Assembly (NCBI RefSeq): GCF_004745645.1
Contig: NZ_SRMB01000001.1
Coordinates: 1 to 64,000, forward strand
Length of the DNA stretch: 64,000 bases
Direction: 5' to 3'
Source: Hymenobacter metallicola
Lineage (GTDB): Bacteria; Bacteroidota; Bacteroidia; Cytophagales; Hymenobacteraceae
The notes below the pieces were generated by a model that saw only the letters and a program-made list of their open reading frames with translations, was not told the DNA's origin and did not search any database. The translations under genes and the position numbers were made by a program. Within the stretch, counting starts at the first letter, position 1; every line of letters begins with the position of its first letter. Positions 60,095 to 64,000 of the stretch are shown here, piece after piece.

Positions 60095-61402
60095 CTAGGA
60101 CGCGTCGGCCGCCGATTCGGCACTTCTTTCTACGGCCTTGCGGGCCAGTACCAGGTCCGACACATCGTAGGCGAATACCGTGATGCCGGCCTTAGCTCCG
60201 TGTTCGTGGAAGAGCTGATACGTAAAGTTGAGGTAGAGCTGGCGCGCGGGCGAGTCGTCGGGCCCTTCCAGCATAATCGAGATTTCGTTGCCGTAGAAGG
60301 TCTCACCGGTTTGGTACACGTTGTCGAGCAGGCCCACAAACCCTTGCTCGATAACCTCGGGCAGGGCTTCCACGACGGTTTTGCCGACCAGCTCCCGCCC
60401 TTTGAACAACTCCTGGTAGCGCGGATTCACAAACTCGAAGCGGTGCTCACTACCGCGCAAAATGCAGATCAGGGCCGGGGCCTGTTGAAACAGGGTGTAG
60501 AAGGTTTCTTTCTGGCTCTGGGCGAGCTGGTAGGCCGTGTAGGCCTGGTCCGAGAGGGCCGACTGCTGCTCATTGGCTTGCAGCAGTTCCTCTACCAGTT
60601 GCTTCTGGTCGTGGATGTCGGTGCCGCAGCCAACCCACATGGTGATGTCGCCGGCGCTGTTGCGGCGGGGCGTGGCCCGCACCAGCACCCAGCGGTACTG
60701 CCCGTCGTGGCGGCGCAGGCGGTACTCAATCTGGTATACCGTGCCTTTGGTCACCGATTCTTGCCAGATCCGCACCACGTTGGGCCGGTCGTCGGGGTGC
60801 ACCGATTGGAGCCACTGCGTGCCCAGTACTTCCTCGGGCTCGTGGCCGGTAAAGGCCAGCCAGCGTTGGTTGAAAAAGTCGCGCTGCCCATCGGGGGTAG
60901 CCGTCCAGATCAGCACGGGCAAGGATTCGAGAATAAAGCGGGTGCGCTCCTGGTTTTCGGCTAGCTCCCGCTGCATGGCCTGGTTGCGCTGTTCGGCCCG
61001 GTACTGTTCGGTAATATCCTGGGTGCGCTGCAGAATGTAGAGCAGCTCGCCCTGCTCATCCAGAATCGGGTAGTGCGTCGCCTGCCAGTAGAGCTCCTCG
61101 AAGCCGCCCCCGCGTTCGGTGGGCACTTCCAGATCGTAGCGGATGACGGGCATGGTGTGCGGCTGCTTGTGTTGGCGCACATACTCCTGGGACTGAAAAA
61201 TAATGTCGCCCTGGTTTTGGTCGACCGAGGGAAAGGCATCAAAAAAATCCCGCCCCACAATCTCCTCGCGCTTTTTCAACGAGACCTGCTCATGACCATC
61301 GGTGTTGTCGATGATGGTGACATCAGGGGACATGAGCATTAAGTTCTCGGGCAGGGCCCGGAATAGCTTTTGATAATCAACCGGAAGCTGGGGGTGTAGC
61401 AT
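60095..61402 (-). CDS. PAS-domain sensor protein without an output domain
   Basis: 435 residues with three PAS domains: about 10-130 (LPENLMLMSPDVTIIDNTDG), 150-270 (LPVLIWTATPDGQRDFFNQR, HPDDRPNVVRIWQESV, PAC RWVLVRATPRRNSAG) and 300-420 (APALICILRGSEHRFEFVNP, YELFKGRELVG-like). Helical linkers join them. There is no histidine-kinase, GGDEF or other output domain, so it may act through a partner, possibly the adjacent CZB-like protein. Cytoplasmic. ATG at 61402. Confidence 0.85.
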   Translation of the reverse strand: MLHPQLPVDYQKLFRALPENLMLMSPDVTIIDNTDGHEQVSLKKREEIVGRDFFDAFPSVDQNQGDIIFQSQEYVRQHKQPHTMPVIRYDLEVPTERGGGFEELYWQATHYPILDEQGELLYILQRTQDITEQYRAEQRNQAMQRELAENQERTRFILESLPVLIWTATPDGQRDFFNQRWLAFTGHEPEEVLGTQWLQSVHPDDRPNVVRIWQESVTKGTVYQIEYRLRRHDGQYRWVLVRATPRRNSAGDITMWVGCGTDIHDQKQLVEELLQANEQQSALSDQAYTAYQLAQSQKETFYTLFQQAPALICILRGSEHRFEFVNPRYQELFKGRELVGKTVVEALPEVIEQGFVGLLDNVYQTGETFYGNEISIMLEGPDDSPARQLYLNFTYQLFHEHGAKAGITVFAYDVSDLVLARKAVERSAESAADAS

Positions 61403-62055
61403 AATGGGGTAAAAGCAAAAGGGCAGGAACTGGTAGTTGGCCGGGGGCCAGAGCCACTACAAAACTAGCCAAATGATTGGTGTAAGCTCGACTGTACGGC
61501 GGTAAAAAAACTGGGTAGGCAAGTTACAAGGTGTTGTCCTCGAAAGGCGAGGACGAAGAGAAATGATAGGCAGACTATAACAATGAAACAGGTATCATCG
61601 GGGGAGGAGATGCAAACCCACGTTGCCGGACCAAAAACGGAAAGTCAGGCCTTCGGGCCAGGGATGTTAGCGCCAATCCTGGTCCTTGCATAGGAGAAGG
61701 GCTCTTGCCCCCGGCTTCGTGCCTTACGTTGCCTGGCAACTTCTTATACGGCGAAAAGGACGCCTGGGCCGGCGCCGGGAGAATTTTTGTCTGCTAATCC
61801 GCCCCGGCGACATGCCTAATTCCTGCTCATCCTCACGGCCGGCAGCAAGAGCCGATTCAAGTAGGTCGGGCTAATGCTGCAATGCCGGGCGAGAACGGCG
61901 GGCAAGAAGGCAGGGTTAATGCGTTCAGAGGCAGAAACAAAAGCTGATAGCGGGTATTTATCTATTTAGCCGGATATTCGCAGTTCTGAATGTGCATTGC
62001 CCCGCTACCTGGTGGCCTCTGGGCTATATTGCCCCGCCCTGTTTTTTTACTTTCC
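61403..62055. other. 653-base divergent intergenic region
   Basis: No gene is supported; an ORF at 61686-61874 has no protein-like pattern. A small hairpin CCTCGAAAGGCGAGG lies at 61538-61552. The promoters of the PAS gene and the histidine kinase are expected here, but I cannot identify them. Confidence 0.4.
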
Positions 62056-64000
62056 ATGTTTTCCCGGTTTCGTCCCGCCTGGACGCTGTTTCTTTTTTTG
62101 CTGCTAGCCCTACCGGCAGCTGCCCAGAGTCCGGCCCTGGACAGTTTGCGCCGCCTGACGCAGCAGCCCCAGCCCGATAGTAGCCGGGTGCTGCTGCTCT
62201 GCTCCATCAGCGACCAGTACTGGGCCCTGCGCACCGATTCGGCCGAGGCCTATGCCCGCCGCGCCCTGGCCCTGGCCCGCCGCACGCACTACCGTCACGG
62301 GGAAGGAGAAGCCTTGAACCGCCTGGGGGCCGCCCTGCGCGAGCGAAACCTGGCCCAGGCCCTGGAGCTGTTCCAACAGTCGTTGCGCCTGGCCATTGCC
62401 GCGCACGACCTGCGCCTGCAGGCCCAGAACCTGCGCAGCATTGGTATTATCTACGTGTATCTGCGCGACCGGCAGCAGGGCTTGTCCTACTATTTTCAGG
62501 CGCTGCGCATCGGGGAAAAGCTGCACGACCAACGGCGGATGGTGCTGGAGCTAAGCAACATTGGCTTGGCCTACGACCTGTTTAATAACCTGGACTCGGC
62601 CCAGTATTACCAGCAGCGCGCCTATCAGCTGGCTCAGCGCCTGCATACGCCCACCAACTACATTCTGTACGGGCTGGGGCAGGTGGCTCGCAAGCAGGGC
62701 CATTTGGCCCAGGCCCGGAGCTATTACTTCCGCAGCATCGCCGAATCGAAGGCGCTGGGGCATGCGCGCAGCAGCAATTTTGCCTATGTGGGCTTGGCTA
62801 CGCTGTATCAGCAGCAGGGCCGCCTCGACTCCAGCATTTACTACGCCCGCCTGGGCTGTCAGGCCGCCCGGAACAACGGTTTTCTGCGCGGCGTTTTGAA
62901 TGCCAGCAGCCTGCTTACGCAGAACTTTAAGACCCGGGGCCCCGCCGACAGTGCTCTGAAGTACCAGAGCCTGCTGCTGACGATGAAGGACACTTTGTTT
63001 GGTCAGGAAAAAGTGATGCGCCTGCAAAACGTGAACTACCAGGAGCGGCAGCGCGCCCAGCAGGCCGCCACGGCGCAGGATGCCCTCAAAACCCGCTACC
63101 GCACCTACGCCCTGCTGGCCGGCCTGGCCGGGCTACTGGCCCTGGTGGCCTTGCTGGTGCGCCATCACCGCCAGCAACAGCGGACGAATGAGGCCCTGCA
63201 AGCCTCGCTGGCCGAGCTCAAGAGTACCCAGCACCAGCTGGTGCAGCGCGAGAAAATGGCGTTTCTGGGGGAGCTAACGGCCGGGGTGGCCCACGAGCTG
63301 CAAAATCCGCTGGGTTTTGTCAAGAAGTTTGCCGAGGTCAGTACCGATCTGGTGGATGAAATCAACGGGGCCCAGCGCCTGGCCCGGGATGGGCGCCTGG
63401 AGCGGGAGATTCTGGATGGTCTCAAGCAGAATATCCAGAACATCAGCACCCACGGGCAGCGGGCCACGGCCATTATCAAAGGCATGCTGGAACACGCCCG
63501 CACCGGCCAGGCCCCGCGCGAGGCCACCGACCTGAACAAGCTGATTGCGGACAACCTGCAGCTGGCCTACGAGGGTATGCAAAACCAGTACCCCGGCTTT
63601 CAGGCCACGCTGCGGCGCCAGCTCGACCCGGCACTGCCCCTGGTGCCCGTGGTGGCGCCCGACCTGGGCCGGGTGCTGCTCAACCTGTGCTCCAACGCGC
63701 TGTATGCCGTACGCCAGCGGCAGCAGGAAGCCGCGGCCGGCTACCAGCCCGAGGTAACGGTGAGCAGCCACTACCAGCCCGGGCGGGTCGAAATCCGGGT
63801 GCGTGATAATGGCCCGGGTATGTCGCCGGAAGTCCGGGCCAGGCTGTTCCAGCCGTTTTTCACCACCAAGCCCGTGGGCGAAGGCACCGGCCTGGGGCTT
63901 TCCCTGAGCCACGACATTGTCAGCACCGGCCACGGCGGCACACTCACGGTAGAGTCGACGGAAGAAGCGGGCACGGAGTTTACCATCCGTGTGCCGCTGC
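62056..64000 (+). CDS. TPR-containing sensor histidine kinase (3' end outside window)
   Basis: At least 648 residues. A signal peptide (LFLFLLLALPAAAQ) precedes a periplasmic TPR region (about 30-330: AYARRALALARRTHYRHGEG and others). A helix (about 351-372, LLAGLAGLLALVALLV) is followed by a coiled coil, then the kinase core: H-box VAHELQNPLG (His413), N-box NLCSNALYAV, G1 RDNGPGMSP, F-box FQPFFTTKPVGEG and G2 GTGLGLSLSHDI. Such periplasmic-TPR kinases are common in Bacteroidota; the ligand is unknown. The response regulator would lie beyond the window. Confidence 0.9.
   Translation, partial: MFSRFRPAWTLFLFLLLALPAAAQSPALDSLRRLTQQPQPDSSRVLLLCSISDQYWALRTDSAEAYARRALALARRTHYRHGEGEALNRLGAALRERNLAQALELFQQSLRLAIAAHDLRLQAQNLRSIGIIYVYLRDRQQGLSYYFQALRIGEKLHDQRRMVLELSNIGLAYDLFNNLDSAQYYQQRAYQLAQRLHTPTNYILYGLGQVARKQGHLAQARSYYFRSIAESKALGHARSSNFAYVGLATLYQQQGRLDSSIYYARLGCQAARNNGFLRGVLNASSLLTQNFKTRGPADSALKYQSLLLTMKDTLFGQEKVMRLQNVNYQERQRAQQAATAQDALKTRYRTYALLAGLAGLLALVALLVRHHRQQQRTNEALQASLAELKSTQHQLVQREKMAFLGELTAGVAHELQNPLGFVKKFAEVSTDLVDEINGAQRLARDGRLEREILDGLKQNIQNISTHGQRATAIIKGMLEHARTGQAPREATDLNKLIADNLQLAYEGMQNQYPGFQATLRRQLDPALPLVPVVAPDLGRVLLNLCSNALYAVRQRQQEAAAGYQPEVTVSSHYQPGRVEIRVRDNGPGMSPEVRARLFQPFFTTKPVGEGTGLGLSLSHDIVSTGHGGTLTVESTEEAGTEFTIRVPL

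Noticed and set aside
61686..61874. 62-residue ORF in the large gap before the histidine kinase
   Set aside because: Arg/Ser-rich without protein-like pattern or family signal.

Overview
The window looks like a chromosomal segment of a GC-rich Hymenobacter-like member of the Bacteroidota (Cytophagales). The signs are a C-terminal type IX secretion (T9SS) sorting domain, a Bacteroidota-type T6SS tube protein (TssD), a DUF5686/carboxypeptidase-regulatory outer-membrane protein, BatA, DUF4199 and YfcC family proteins, a eukaryote-like GT3 glycogen synthase, at least one good TTTG-N19-TAnnTTTG promoter, few Shine-Dalgarno sites and many GTG/TTG starts. The genus is inferred from family content; no database search was possible.

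Layout. 1-115: 3' end of a 5S rRNA and its terminator. 336-5658: a forward run of a BatA/VWA-like membrane protein, two DUF4199 membrane proteins and two glycosyltransferases (GT2, GT4), facing a GT9 enzyme. 6943-9642: a PAS-LuxR regulator and a large T9SS cargo protein. 9774-17299: purB, a transglycosylase (GT51), a TerC/Alx protein, a dolichol-phosphate-mannose-synthase-like GT2, protoporphyrinogen oxidase and a HAD phosphatase. 17379-20694: two tiny paralogous lipoproteins, then divergent arginine decarboxylase and arginase-family genes (polyamine/arginine metabolism). 20695-25488: argS, a LOG-family protein, a lipoprotein glutathione peroxidase and menA, separated by repeat/hairpin elements.

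25521-29753 is the accessory island of most interest. A TssD (Hcp-like) domain is fused to a C-terminal TNT-like NAD+ glycohydrolase domain. It overlaps by 4 bp the first of two tandem paralogous putative immunity genes. An SseB-like gene and two possible gene fragments follow. No T6SS structural genes are present, so this is an orphan 'loaded tube' effector-immunity cassette.

29935-43886: a second glutathione peroxidase, a DUF5686 protein, an RhlE-type helicase, a CoA transferase, trpS, two secreted paralogs, a queuosine-precursor transporter, RNase Z with a STAS protein, and a DUF4198 protein. 44022-47823: glycogen synthase and a branching-enzyme-like GH13. 47997-54503: a membrane protein, two DUF421/YetF proteins with C-terminal Cys4 motifs, a small hypothetical, a 2-oxoglutarate/Fe(II) dioxygenase fused to a WD40 propeller, and a YfcC transporter. 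54704-64000: an M28 peptidase, two GNAT acetyltransferases, a secreted hypothetical, a CZB-like protein beside a PAS-only sensor, and a TPR histidine kinase cut by the window edge.

Several intergenic regions hold long imperfect palindromes with related ends. These may be a dispersed repeat family that also carries terminators. No tRNA, CRISPR array or transposase gene was seen.
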